DNA of 6,142 bases from Paramuribaculum sp. (GCA_029058705.1 JAIDXA010000085.1:1-6142); one strand, 5' to 3'. Positions 1-6,069 are shown, counted from the stretch's first letter. Made by a program: numbers and translations. Notes: a model not told the origin generated them from the letters alone.

Positions 1-65
1 GGAGCATAGCGGGCTATGTGACCGATGAGACTTGGTGAAAACAACCATAAAAGACCTCAATAAAC

Positions 66-114
66 CCACAAGAATGATTTATAACATTTTTTTCGTAGTA
101 AATTTAAACAGTTT
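66..114 (+). repeat. 49-bp dispersed direct repeat, copy 1
   Basis: These bases match 5847-5895 in the same orientation at 45 of 49 positions by hand alignment. The differences fall at 80, 83, 84 and 109, and similarity stops at both ends. The repeat has an A+T-rich body with a run of seven T and the palindrome TAAATTTA. This copy lies between the window edge and the deacylase gene and is not inside a convincing ORF: read on the minus strand in the frame used by copy 2, it gives a similar peptide that hits a stop three codons past the matching Trp. It is probably a dispersed element or a gene-start fragment; its nature is unknown. Confidence 0.8.
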
Positions 115-193
115 CTAAAACCCCTGTTCGCAATTCAGAAAAATACAAGCAGCGCGCAGCATCTGCCCGCTCGGCGAAAAAACTCCGGAACTC

Positions 194-736
194 ATGATTG
201 AAACATCAATGCCCGTCAGGGAAAGACCACAACAGTTCAAATCCTCTCTTCATGAAAAAATCTATGCCGGGCTCGATCAGCTCGGCATAGATTTTGAGAG
301 GGTGTCGTGTGAAAAGGCGGTCACGATCGACCAGTGTCGGGCAATCGCTACGGTGTTGCGCGCCCCTGTTGTAAAGACGCTTTTCGTTGCAAACCGTCAG
401 CTGACCCGTTTCCATCTCGTCGTGCTTCCCGGCTCTAAACCGTTTGTGACAAAAGATTTCAGTAAATCGCGTGGAGTTTCGCGTGTATCATTTGTTTCAC
501 CTGAACTCATGATGTCAATGTTGTCCACTCCTGTCGGGGGAGCATCGCCGCTTTCTATTCTTGCCGATGAGGCCGGCATTGTCGAGCTTGATGTCGATGC
601 GGAGGTCATGGGTCTGCCCGAAGTGGTTTGCCCGGCGGCAACTCCCTGCGATTATGTGCGGTTGAAAACGTCAGATCTGTTCAATCGGCTGCTTCCGTCG
701 TTGTCAGGCCGCCATCCGGTTGTTGTCTCCCTTTGA
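194..736 (+). CDS. YbaK/ProX-type aminoacyl-tRNA deacylase
   Basis: This 180-residue protein looks like a single-domain trans-editing enzyme of the YbaK/ProXp (INS) superfamily, cytosolic proteins that hydrolyse mischarged aminoacyl-tRNA such as Ala-tRNAPro or Cys-tRNAPro. An N-terminal helix plus 'LGIDFERV' (about 30-37) leads into 'VVKTLFVANRQ', where Lys61 fits the family's conserved lysine. The strand 'RFHLVVLPG' (72-80) and the turn 'GGASPL' (115-120), equivalent to the family's G-x-x-SP loop, follow. The HPN-like motif near the C terminus of ProX members is altered here to VCPA (145-148), so the tRNA specificity cannot be assigned. ATG 194 is the first in frame; ATG 209 (residue 6) is a plausible alternative, since the domain starts near residue 19. 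No clear promoter is seen upstream. It is a single gene converging on rpmA and sharing its terminator. Family assignment is firm, substrate is not. Confidence 0.85.
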   Translation: MIETSMPVRERPQQFKSSLHEKIYAGLDQLGIDFERVSCEKAVTIDQCRAIATVLRAPVVKTLFVANRQLTRFHLVVLPGSKPFVTKDFSKSRGVSRVSFVSPELMMSMLSTPVGGASPLSILADEAGIVELDVDAEVMGLPEVVCPAATPCDYVRLKTSDLFNRLLPSLSGRHPVVVSL

Positions 737-764
737 TTCTATTGTTGTTCCTGGTAGGGCAGGT

Positions 765-822
765 ATATAAAAACCGAACCCCACAGTGTTTGAAGCCACT
801 GTGAGGCCCGGTTATAAGATTT
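765..822. terminator. bidirectional rho-independent terminator
   Basis: A strong hairpin occupies 772-813: CACAGTG (782-788) pairs with CACTGTG (797-803) around an 8-nt loop. After a C/A mismatch come CC/GG, a 2x2 internal loop and ACCG (773-776) with CGGT (809-812). Read on the minus strand it is followed by TTTTTATATA, a good U-tract for ending the rplU-rpmA transcript 40 nt after the rpmA stop. Read on the plus strand it is followed by the weaker TTATAAGATTTT, which can end the deacylase transcript. Its position between two convergent genes supports shared use. Confidence 0.85.
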
Positions 823-852
823 TAACAGATTTCTGTTTTCTGTTGGGATTCG

Positions 853-1113
853 TTATGCTTCAACAGGCTGGACGTTGATGAAACGACGGCCGTTTTTGCC
901 TTCGGTGAAAACAACTGTTCCGTTGATCAAAGCATAGAGTGTGTGATCCTTGCCCATGCCTACGTTGAGTCCGGGATGGTGCACTGTGCCACGCTGACGT
1001 TTCAGAATGTTGCCGGCTTTGCAGAATTGGCCACCAAAAATCTTAACGCCGAGTCGTTTGCTTTCCGATTCACGACCGTTCTTAGAACTACCTACACCTT
1101 TCTTATGTGCCAT
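853..1113 (-). CDS. rpmA: 50S ribosomal protein L27
   Basis: The 86-residue protein begins MAHKKGVGSSKNGRESESK, the hallmark N terminus of bacterial L27, and continues with 'RLGVKIFGGQ' and 'GTVHHPGLNVGMGKDHTLYAL'. L27 is a component of the large ribosomal subunit whose flexible N-terminal tail reaches toward the peptidyl-transferase centre. The length is normal, and there is no N-terminal extension of the kind that Firmicutes cleave off. It starts 20 nt after the rplU stop in the universal rplU-rpmA order and must be cotranscribed from the promoter at 1547-1577. In several Bacteroidales serS follows rpmA (from memory); here a terminator and a convergent deacylase gene follow instead. Confidence 0.98.
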   Translation of the reverse strand: MAHKKGVGSSKNGRESESKRLGVKIFGGQFCKAGNILKRQRGTVHHPGLNVGMGKDHTLYALINGTVVFTEGKNGRRFINVQPVEA

Positions 1114-1133
1114 TGTCTTTTAGATTTTTGAGA

Positions 1134-1454
1134 TTAAGCAACTACTTCTTTGATTAACACTTTTGTGAAATACTGACGGTGTCCGTTTTTGCGACGGTAG
1201 CCTTTGCGACGTTTCTTCTTGAAGACGATCACTTTGTCTCCCTTTACAAGCGGAGTGAGCACTTCACATACAACTTTTGCGCCCTCTACTGTAGGTGCGC
1301 CTACCTTAACGTTACCTTCGGCTTCAGCGAGGAGAACTCGGTCAAATTCAACCTTGTCACCTTCTTTTACGGCTTCGCCCAGATAATGAACATACAAGAA
1401 CTTCTCGGCTTCTGCCTTGAACTGCTGTCCCTGAATTTCTACGATTGCGTACAT
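1134..1454 (-). CDS. rplU: 50S ribosomal protein L21
   Basis: The 106-residue protein begins MYAIVEIQGQQFKAE and has the L21 signature 'KKRRKGYRRKNGHRQYFT' (about 79-96). L21 is a 23S rRNA-binding protein of the large subunit. The length is typical of the family. ATG 1454 matches the conserved N terminus, and the leader before it is A-rich with no Shine-Dalgarno sequence, normal for Bacteroidetes. It is first in a two-gene operon with rpmA. Its promoter (1547-1577) and a possibly structured leader are listed separately; the leader could mediate autoregulation, but that is unproven. Confidence 0.98.
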   Translation of the reverse strand: MYAIVEIQGQQFKAEAEKFLYVHYLGEAVKEGDKVEFDRVLLAEAEGNVKVGAPTVEGAKVVCEVLTPLVKGDKVIVFKKKRRKGYRRKNGHRQYFTKVLIKEVVA

Positions 1455-1540
1455 TGGTTTGATTAATACGTTTTTAGGTTACTCCGAAAGGCGGCTCTCC
1501 AAACGTGGAACAGCGCTTTGTCAGGCCCTTCATGGAAAAA
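1455..1540 (-). promoter_or_regulatory. rplU 5' leader, possible structured RNA
   Basis: About 85 nt separate the predicted transcription start from the rplU ATG, longer than needed for translation alone. On the RNA strand, CAAA-g-CG (1520-1514) can pair with CGUUUG (1505-1500) around an 8-nt loop. CCG (1494-1492) can pair with CGG (1486-1484) around CCUUU. An A-rich stretch (CCUAAAAACG) then leads to the start codon. Ribosomal-protein leaders often carry autoregulatory structures, and an L21 leader is known in Firmicutes. I do not recognise this one as a named family, and the stems are short. Confidence 0.3.
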
Positions 1541-1546
1541 TTCCCA

Positions 1547-1577
1547 CAAAATTAGTCATTTTTATCCGAATCGCAAA
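1547..1577 (-). promoter_or_regulatory. Bacteroidetes-type promoter of rplU-rpmA
   Basis: On the minus strand TTTG (1577-1574) is followed after exactly 19 bases by TAATTTTG (1554-1547), an exact match to the Bacteroidetes primary-sigma consensus TTTG-N19-TAnnTTTG. Transcription should begin near 1540. The -33 box lies only 5 nt beyond the stop codon of the upstream C-S lyase gene, so the ribosomal genes have their own start. No strong terminator is seen between the two units, so some read-through is possible. Confidence 0.85.
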
Positions 1578-1581
1578 GCTT

Positions 1582-2769
1582 TCAAGCCTCTTTTTTCACG
1601 GCTTTCAAAAGTCTGACAAGACGTTCGGTGGCTGTCGTCAGCAGTGTGCGCGGACATGCGAGATTGATTCTGATGAATCCCTCGCCCTCCGGACCATACA
1701 TTGTCCCCGGATTGAGCATCACCTTCTCTTCCTTCAGCAGCATGTCGGCTACCGTTTGCGAATTCATGCCGCTCGGACGGATGTCGAGCCATGCAAGATA
1801 CGTGGCCTCAAGTGACGCCAGTCTGTATTCGGGCAGGTCGCGTCGCACTGTTTCGCGCAGTGTGATATAGTTTTCCCATATGTATGATTTCAGAGCTTCC
1901 AGCCATGGCTTGCTTTCATTGTAGGCGGCTATTGTGGCGGCAACCCCGAACGGATTCACATCGCAGACCTCGTTGATGTTGATGGCCTTGTCGATCCGTT
2001 TCCGTGTTTCCGCATCCGGTGCCAGTATGTTGGCGATCTGGAGTCCGGCAATGTTGAAGGCCTTGGACGGAGAGATGCATGTGGCGCTGTTGAGTGCGAA
2101 CTCATCGCCAAGCGATGCGAATGGGGTGTAGTGGTGTCCGCCGAATGTGAGTTCGCAATGGATTTCGTCTGAAATTACAAAAACTCCGTTGTCCAGACAT
2201 ATCCGGCCAACTCGTTCCAGTTCTGCACGTGTCCAGCAACGGCCCGACGGATTGTGGGGATTGCAGAGCAGCAGTAGCCTGACATCCTCTTGCGCGGCGA
2301 GTTTTTCCAGCTCTTCGAAATTGATGTGAAATGATCCGTCGCGGTCAATTGTCAGCGGGTTGGGTGCAAGGATGCAGTCGTTATTGCGTATCGACGAGAA
2401 AAAACAGTTGTAGGCCGGTGTCTGCACGATAATCCTGTCGCCCGGGCGCGTCATGGCCTTGATGATGGCCGATACGGCCGGAACAACACCGCTCGTATAG
2501 ATAAACCATTCCCGCTTGATTTCAAGCGAGTGTTCTTCACGAAAACAGCGGACAACGGCGTCATAGTAGTCGTCGCCGACATATGTGTAGCCGAAGATTC
2601 CTTGTCTGACTCTCTCTTCGAGTGCGTTTATGATTGCTGGCGAGGTACGGAAATCCATGTCAGCCACCCACATCGGAATCACATCAGGATCCTCCGGAGT
2701 GTCCCATTTGTACGAACCGGTTCCGCGTCGGTTTATGATTTTGTCGAAATCGAAAGCTGTTTTGTCCAT
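1582..2769 (-). CDS. PatB/MalY-type PLP-dependent C-S lyase / aminotransferase
   Basis: This 395-residue protein is a fold-type I PLP enzyme of the MalY/PatB group. Its members are cystathionine beta-lyases or cysteine-conjugate C-S lyases, giving pyruvate, ammonia and a thiol. The N terminus 'FDFDKIINRRGTGSYKWD' and 'PMWVADMDF' (32-40) are group hallmarks. PLP-site elements follow in order: TPAYN (117-121), CNPHNPSGR (169-177), SDEIH (200-204, Asp201 toward the pyridine nitrogen), SPSKAFN with Schiff-base Lys236, and FIRINLA with carboxylate-binding Arg367. No key residue is missing. ATG 2769 was chosen because the family N terminus begins there; an in-frame GTG at 2814 would add 15 residues rich in Gln and Thr. 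It is last in the DUF3737-MATE-lyase operon, 52 nt after the MATE stop, with no visible promoter of its own. MalY of E. coli also modulates a regulator, so a second role is possible. The physiological substrate is unknown. Confidence 0.92.
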   Translation of the reverse strand: MDKTAFDFDKIINRRGTGSYKWDTPEDPDVIPMWVADMDFRTSPAIINALEERVRQGIFGYTYVGDDYYDAVVRCFREEHSLEIKREWFIYTSGVVPAVSAIIKAMTRPGDRIIVQTPAYNCFFSSIRNNDCILAPNPLTIDRDGSFHINFEELEKLAAQEDVRLLLLCNPHNPSGRCWTRAELERVGRICLDNGVFVISDEIHCELTFGGHHYTPFASLGDEFALNSATCISPSKAFNIAGLQIANILAPDAETRKRIDKAININEVCDVNPFGVAATIAAYNESKPWLEALKSYIWENYITLRETVRRDLPEYRLASLEATYLAWLDIRPSGMNSQTVADMLLKEEKVMLNPGTMYGPEGEGFIRINLACPRTLLTTATERLVRLLKAVKKEA

Positions 2770-2821
2770 GACTTGCTTGATTGTTGTTGGTTGTTGAAGA
2801 GGTTGAGCGCACACCGCTTCT

Positions 2822-4237
2822 TCATTTATAGAAGCGCGGATTGAAAAGAAGGATCAGGAAGATTGTGCCGCGGAAACAGAGCTCCACACACATTGCTATC
2901 CACACGCCCTTCAGCCCCATCGTGCTGACTAAAAGCGTGGCAAGGGTGAGCCTGACAAGCCAGATGCTGCATAGATTCATTGCCGAAGGAAGCACTGTCC
3001 GCCCCATCCCGACAAAGAATCCATAGGTGATGATCGCTGCTGCGAACATCGGTTCGGCCCACGCTTCAATTCTGAGAATTTCTGCTCCAAGGCAGCGTAT
3101 CTCTTCGACTGGCGACATTATCCCTATTATATATGGTGCGAAACAATATAGCGCGACGCCGAGAATCCCCATGACAAGCATTCCCGCGCCGACCGTGATA
3201 TGTCCGAACGAGCGCATGAGCCGACGTCGGCCTGCGCCCAGGCATTGACCTGCCAGGGTTGTCGCAGCCTCTCCGATGCCATACCCCGGCATGTAGCACA
3301 GACTTTCCGCAACCACCGCGAACGCGTTGGCCGCGATTGCCGCTACTCCGAGCGGTGCCACGATGAATGTCAGCAGAATCTGCGCTCCGCATATCGCGAC
3401 ATGTTCAAGCCCTATCGGAGTGCCTATGGCAATGGCTTGTCGGACTGTGTTGCCCGTGGGCAGGAATGTGCCTTTGTTGCCTTTCAGTCGCAATGGCTTG
3501 TAGCGTCGGCATAGATAATAGAGCATGGCGGCCGCCGTAATGGCTTCGGCACAGACTGTTGCGAGCGCCGCCCCTTTCACGCCCATACCTGCCCCGGGAA
3601 TGGTCAGGGTGAGTCCGGACAGATCCGCCTCTCTTGTCGGAAAGATCAGGAAGAAGTTCAGGATGACGTCGAGAACACACATCATTATGTTCAGTGCGCT
3701 CGGCACTTTCATGTTTCCCGCGCAACGCAGCATCGCGCCTCCGAGAAAGTTGAGCTGCAATGCGGGGAGAAACATCGAAAAGATGAAAAAGTAAGTGCTC
3801 GCGTCGCTGTGGATCGAATTGTCGGCTCTGAGCCAGCAGGGCAGGGAATCGGAAACTGCCATGCCGGCCATGCCGAGAATGACGCTGAACATCAGGACCG
3901 ACAGAATTGACTGGCGCAGAATTGCGCGCGCCCGTTCGAAATTCCCGGCTCCGACCTGATGGGCGACTTGAACCGAAAACCCCGTTGCGCATGCCGAGAG
4001 CAATCCCCACAGCAGCCACGTCGAAGTCGACACCAGACCGATCGCTGCCGAAGGTTCTGCTCCTAAGCTGCCAACCATCGACGCGTCGATATATTGCATC
4101 GCTATGGCCGAAAGCTGGGCAACTATTGCCGGGACGCTGAGCAGCGCTGTCAGCTGAAGGCGCTGCCGGATCGACAATGGTTTGTTTTCCCTGATGCGGG
4201 CAAGCAGATGGTCGGTCTGGGTGGAGGTCTGGCTCAT
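2822..4237 (-). CDS. MATE family efflux transporter
   Basis: This 471-residue inner-membrane protein is of normal length for a MATE (NorM/DinF-like) exporter, a 12-helix antiporter driven by Na+ or H+. After a charged 25-residue N terminus, TM1 carries 'IAMQYIDASMVGSLG' (about 45-59), the typical TM1 acidic motif with Asp51. The two internally related halves are visible: 'HQVGAGNFERAR' (93-104) with 'GNMKVPSALNIMMCVLDVIL' (174-193), and 'GQCLGAGRRRLMR' (330-342) with 'GRTVLPSAMN' (412-421). It is the middle gene of the operon, starting 27 nt after the DUF3737 stop. Genes like this export cationic drugs or metabolites. Being sandwiched with a C-S lyase hints at a small sulfur or amino-acid-derived cargo, but substrate cannot be read from sequence. 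Confidence 0.95.
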   Translation of the reverse strand: MSQTSTQTDHLLARIRENKPLSIRQRLQLTALLSVPAIVAQLSAIAMQYIDASMVGSLGAEPSAAIGLVSTSTWLLWGLLSACATGFSVQVAHQVGAGNFERARAILRQSILSVLMFSVILGMAGMAVSDSLPCWLRADNSIHSDASTYFFIFSMFLPALQLNFLGGAMLRCAGNMKVPSALNIMMCVLDVILNFFLIFPTREADLSGLTLTIPGAGMGVKGAALATVCAEAITAAAMLYYLCRRYKPLRLKGNKGTFLPTGNTVRQAIAIGTPIGLEHVAICGAQILLTFIVAPLGVAAIAANAFAVVAESLCYMPGYGIGEAATTLAGQCLGAGRRRLMRSFGHITVGAGMLVMGILGVALYCFAPYIIGIMSPVEEIRCLGAEILRIEAWAEPMFAAAIITYGFFVGMGRTVLPSAMNLCSIWLVRLTLATLLVSTMGLKGVWIAMCVELCFRGTIFLILLFNPRFYK

Positions 4238-4264
4238 GTGGTGGAGGGCAGTGGCTGGCTTGGG

Positions 4265-5107
4265 TCAGGTTGTTGTTATGCGGCAGTCGGCCGGCTGACG
4301 GACATTTCCGTCGATTATGATTTCACCGACCGCATCGGCCTTGATTTCGCCCGAGGTCGGATTCTTGATGCTTGTGATGTTGCCGCGGATCGTCGCGTGG
4401 ACAATCGATTCCTCGAATGCCAGGTCGGCGTCCGCGTCCATCGTGCAGTTTTCCATAATCAGATTGTCGCAGTAGCATAACGGCTGGGTCCCTTTTATGT
4501 GGCAGTTTATCAGCCGCAGGTTGCGCGAATGCCAGCCGAGATATTCTCCGTCCAGAACCGAGTCGCGCACCGTGACATCGCTGCTGCCCCAGAATGCGTC
4601 CTTCGAGTCTATTCTCGCATTGCTTATCTCTACATTCGTGCAATACTGGAACGAATAGTTGCCCTGTTGCCGATAGCGGTCTATTCTGATGTCGGAGGAG
4701 TGCATGAACAGATAGTCGGCATTCGCAACTTCAACATCTCTGAGCTCCACGCCCCGACAGTGCCATAACGTTTCCTGTGCGTCCGGAATCCTGACTCTGT
4801 CAAGCCTGAGATTCCTCATTTCGCGAAACATTTTCGGCGCTTCGACAAGGGTGTCGGTCATTATCAGATCCGATGAATACCAAAGGGCCGCTCTCGCGCC
4901 TGATGTGAACAGGCAGTTGCTTATGCGGAAACCCTCGACATGCCAGAACGGATATTTTCCTTCAAAGCGGCAGTTGTCGGCTTCTATGTTGCTGCACTCT
5001 TTCAGTGCCGACTCGCCGGCGTGGATCGTGACGCCGGTAAGTCTCAGATCATGCGAGGCAAACAGCGGTCGTTCGCCTCCGAATTCCCTGTTTTCAATTA
5101 CGTTCAT
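4265..5107 (-). CDS. DUF3737 family right-handed beta-helix protein
   Basis: The 280-residue protein is built from about 12 rungs of 18-21 residues between positions 15 and 245. Most rungs pair a turn such as LWYSSD, LFMHSSD, FWGSSD or LGWHSRN with a strand such as LIMTDTL, IRIDRYR, VTVRDSV or LRLINCH. This is the pattern of a right-handed parallel beta-helix. The C-terminal segment 'SIKNPTSGEIKADAVGEI' (246-263) is what I recall as the most conserved stretch of DUF3737. There is no signal peptide or membrane helix, so it is probably cytosolic. It has no established function: beta-helices often bind or process carbohydrates, but no catalytic acid cluster is evident. It is first in the operon with the MATE exporter and PatB-like lyase. 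I recall such genes sitting together in other gut Bacteroidetes and Firmicutes, but this was not checked. ATG 5107 starts the conserved 'NREFGGERPLF' region. Confidence 0.85.
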   Translation of the reverse strand: MNVIENREFGGERPLFASHDLRLTGVTIHAGESALKECSNIEADNCRFEGKYPFWHVEGFRISNCLFTSGARAALWYSSDLIMTDTLVEAPKMFREMRNLRLDRVRIPDAQETLWHCRGVELRDVEVANADYLFMHSSDIRIDRYRQQGNYSFQYCTNVEISNARIDSKDAFWGSSDVTVRDSVLDGEYLGWHSRNLRLINCHIKGTQPLCYCDNLIMENCTMDADADLAFEESIVHATIRGNITSIKNPTSGEIKADAVGEIIIDGNVRQPADCRITTT

Positions 5108-5145
5108 AAAGCGGATAAGCGTTGATGGAATTTTTTTTGACTTTG

Positions 5146-5153
5146 CAAATTTA
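5146..5153 (-). promoter_or_regulatory. probable -7 box for the DUF3737-MATE-lyase operon
   Basis: On the minus strand TAAATTTG followed by CA (5153-5144) matches the Bacteroidetes -7 consensus TAnnTTTG. It would place the transcript start near 5138, about 30 nt before the DUF3737 ATG, with a run of eight A in the leader. No convincing TTTG lies 19-20 bases upstream, so the promoter may be weak or activator-dependent. There is no clear terminator between this site and the outer-membrane gene upstream. Confidence 0.45.
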
Positions 5154-5216
5154 CGAATAAATTTCCGACTCGCCTATTACCATTTTTGCGGTTATCCTTG
5201 CCATTGCAATTGTTTC

Positions 5217-5924
5217 TCAGAAATTATATGACAGCGAAAGGAATGCGCCGTGAATCACCGGTTTCCTCGGATAGTATCTGTTGAATGAAACCCCGCGGTA
5301 AGAAAGATGTCGGTATTGACTGTAGATGTCATAGTTTGAAAACGTGTAGCCTGCACTGATGCCGCATTCGCCGATATCGATGCAGATGCCTGCGCGTAAT
5401 TCCATTGCAAGCCACTGTCCTTTTGTCGTCGAGATGAATTCGTAGTCTGTCTTTGGCCATTCAGACGTAGATTCGATTGCGACCCTCTGGTAGGGGAGGT
5501 TGATCATCACCCCGGGCTCTCCGTAGAGGGAAATATAGATGTCTCTGATTCTGACGGCTGGCGATTTGATGATGACCGACGGACGCAGATAGAGGTTCGA
5601 CGGACATTCGTCGTCTGACGAAATATTCCAGTTGCTCTCGGCCGCCCACCCCTCCGTATGGAAGTTCTCCCAATACCCGAGTGAAATTCCGATGCCGGCG
5701 AAATCGCGCAGCATATAGTGGTAGCCCATCTCTGCCGAATATGTTAGCGACGAGGTTAGCGTGCCGCTGACCGACGCGCGGTGGTGGGTGAAATATTCTA
5801 TGTCGGCTGCATCCGCCGCCGTTGATGTAAATGTCGCTATCGCAATCCACAAGAATGATTCATGGCATTTTTTTCGTAGTAAATTTAAATAGTTTATCAA
5901 TTTAATTGTGTGATTGTTTCTCAT
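5217..5924 (-). CDS. exported outer-membrane beta-barrel-like protein
   Basis: This 235-residue protein has no name I recognise. A long basic n-region (NYLNLLRKKCHES, 11-23) precedes a hydrophobic core 'FLWIAIATFTSTAADA' (24-39) with likely cleavage after ADA. The mature part of about 196 residues is a series of alternating amphipathic strands rich in Tyr and Gly, such as 'GIGISLGYW', 'RDIYISLYGEPGVMINLPY' and 'GISAGYTFSNYDIYSQYR'. It ends in 'GAFLSLSYNF', with the C-terminal Phe typical of BAM-assembled barrels. Eight strands would fit. The segment 'YRHLSYRGVSFNRYYP' resembles Bacteroidetes barrel proteins of unknown function. I prefer ATG 5924: an in-frame ATG at 5945 would add MKKDEEN, an acidic stretch encoded by the 10-bp tandem repeats and unhelpful in a signal peptide. 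A strong promoter sits directly upstream. The signal-peptide n-region is encoded by copy 2 of the 49-bp repeat. Export is fairly sure; the role is unknown. Confidence 0.75.
   Translation of the reverse strand: MRNNHTIKLINYLNLLRKKCHESFLWIAIATFTSTAADAADIEYFTHHRASVSGTLTSSLTYSAEMGYHYMLRDFAGIGISLGYWENFHTEGWAAESNWNISSDDECPSNLYLRPSVIIKSPAVRIRDIYISLYGEPGVMINLPYQRVAIESTSEWPKTDYEFISTTKGQWLAMELRAGICIDIGECGISAGYTFSNYDIYSQYRHLSYRGVSFNRYYPRKPVIHGAFLSLSYNF
5847..5895 (+). repeat. 49-bp dispersed direct repeat, copy 2
   Basis: This copy is 45/49 identical to 66-114. Here its minus strand encodes residues 10 to 26 of the barrel protein, the basic n-region and first residues of the hydrophobic core of the signal peptide. 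Three of the four differences between copies would change the amino acid (Y/C, H/Y, E/K). This suggests that the sequence is kept or spread as DNA rather than as protein. Confidence 0.8.
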
Positions 5925-5926
5925 AT

Positions 5927-5962
5927 TTTCTTCATCTTTCTTCATCTTTCTTCATCTTTCTT
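5927..5962. repeat. 10-bp tandem repeat, 3.6 units, in leader of barrel gene
   Basis: TTCATCTTTC occurs three times head to tail at 5931-5960, with perfect period-10 matching extending to 5927 and 5962. On the transcribed strand the unit reads GAAAGATGAA, so each unit carries an ATG (5955, 5945, 5935), and each is in a different reading frame. The tract fills the stretch between the predicted transcription start (about 5963) and the presumed start codon (5924). Confidence 0.9.
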
Positions 5963-5969
5963 GGGAGTG

Positions 5970-6000
5970 TAAACATACTCTTATATTCTGATGACGCAAA
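5970..6000 (-). promoter_or_regulatory. promoter of the outer-membrane barrel gene
   Basis: On the minus strand TTTG (6000-5997) is separated by exactly 19 bases from TATGTTTA (5977-5970), matching TTTG-N19-TAnnTTTG except for the last base. The transcript should start near 5963, at the edge of the 10-bp tandem repeat, giving a leader of about 40 nt that is almost entirely repeat sequence. Confidence 0.75.
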
Positions 6001-6069
6001 AATAATGAAAAAGTCCTACGTGTACTGCTGCAATTTTGAATTTGACGCACATTCTCTTTTCTCACGCCT

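Noticed and set aside
1459..1815. 118-codon plus-strand ORF across the rplU leader and lyase 3' end
   Set aside because: It is antisense to the end of a clear PLP enzyme gene, covers the rplU promoter, and has no family-like motif.
2770..2814. GTG 2814 as the start of the C-S lyase
   Set aside because: It adds 15 residues with no family similarity; the conserved N terminus begins at ATG 2769.
3405..4019. 204-codon minus-strand ORF within the MATE gene
   Set aside because: It lies in another frame of the same strand as a full-length MATE protein and is rich in Arg, His and Ser, as expected of a shadow frame.
4094..4480. 128-codon plus-strand ORF spanning the MATE/DUF3737 junction
   Set aside because: It is antisense to two well-supported genes and its junction has no plus-strand promoter.
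5196..5216. Short hairpins just after the barrel gene as a terminator
   Set aside because: The possible stems (TTTC/GAAA, TTGC/GCAA) are 4 bp and lack a U-tract.
66..5895. The two 49-bp direct repeats as attachment sites of an integrated element
   Set aside because: The interval holds core genes (rplU, rpmA) and no integrase, so excision would be lethal; the repeat is better treated as a dispersed sequence.
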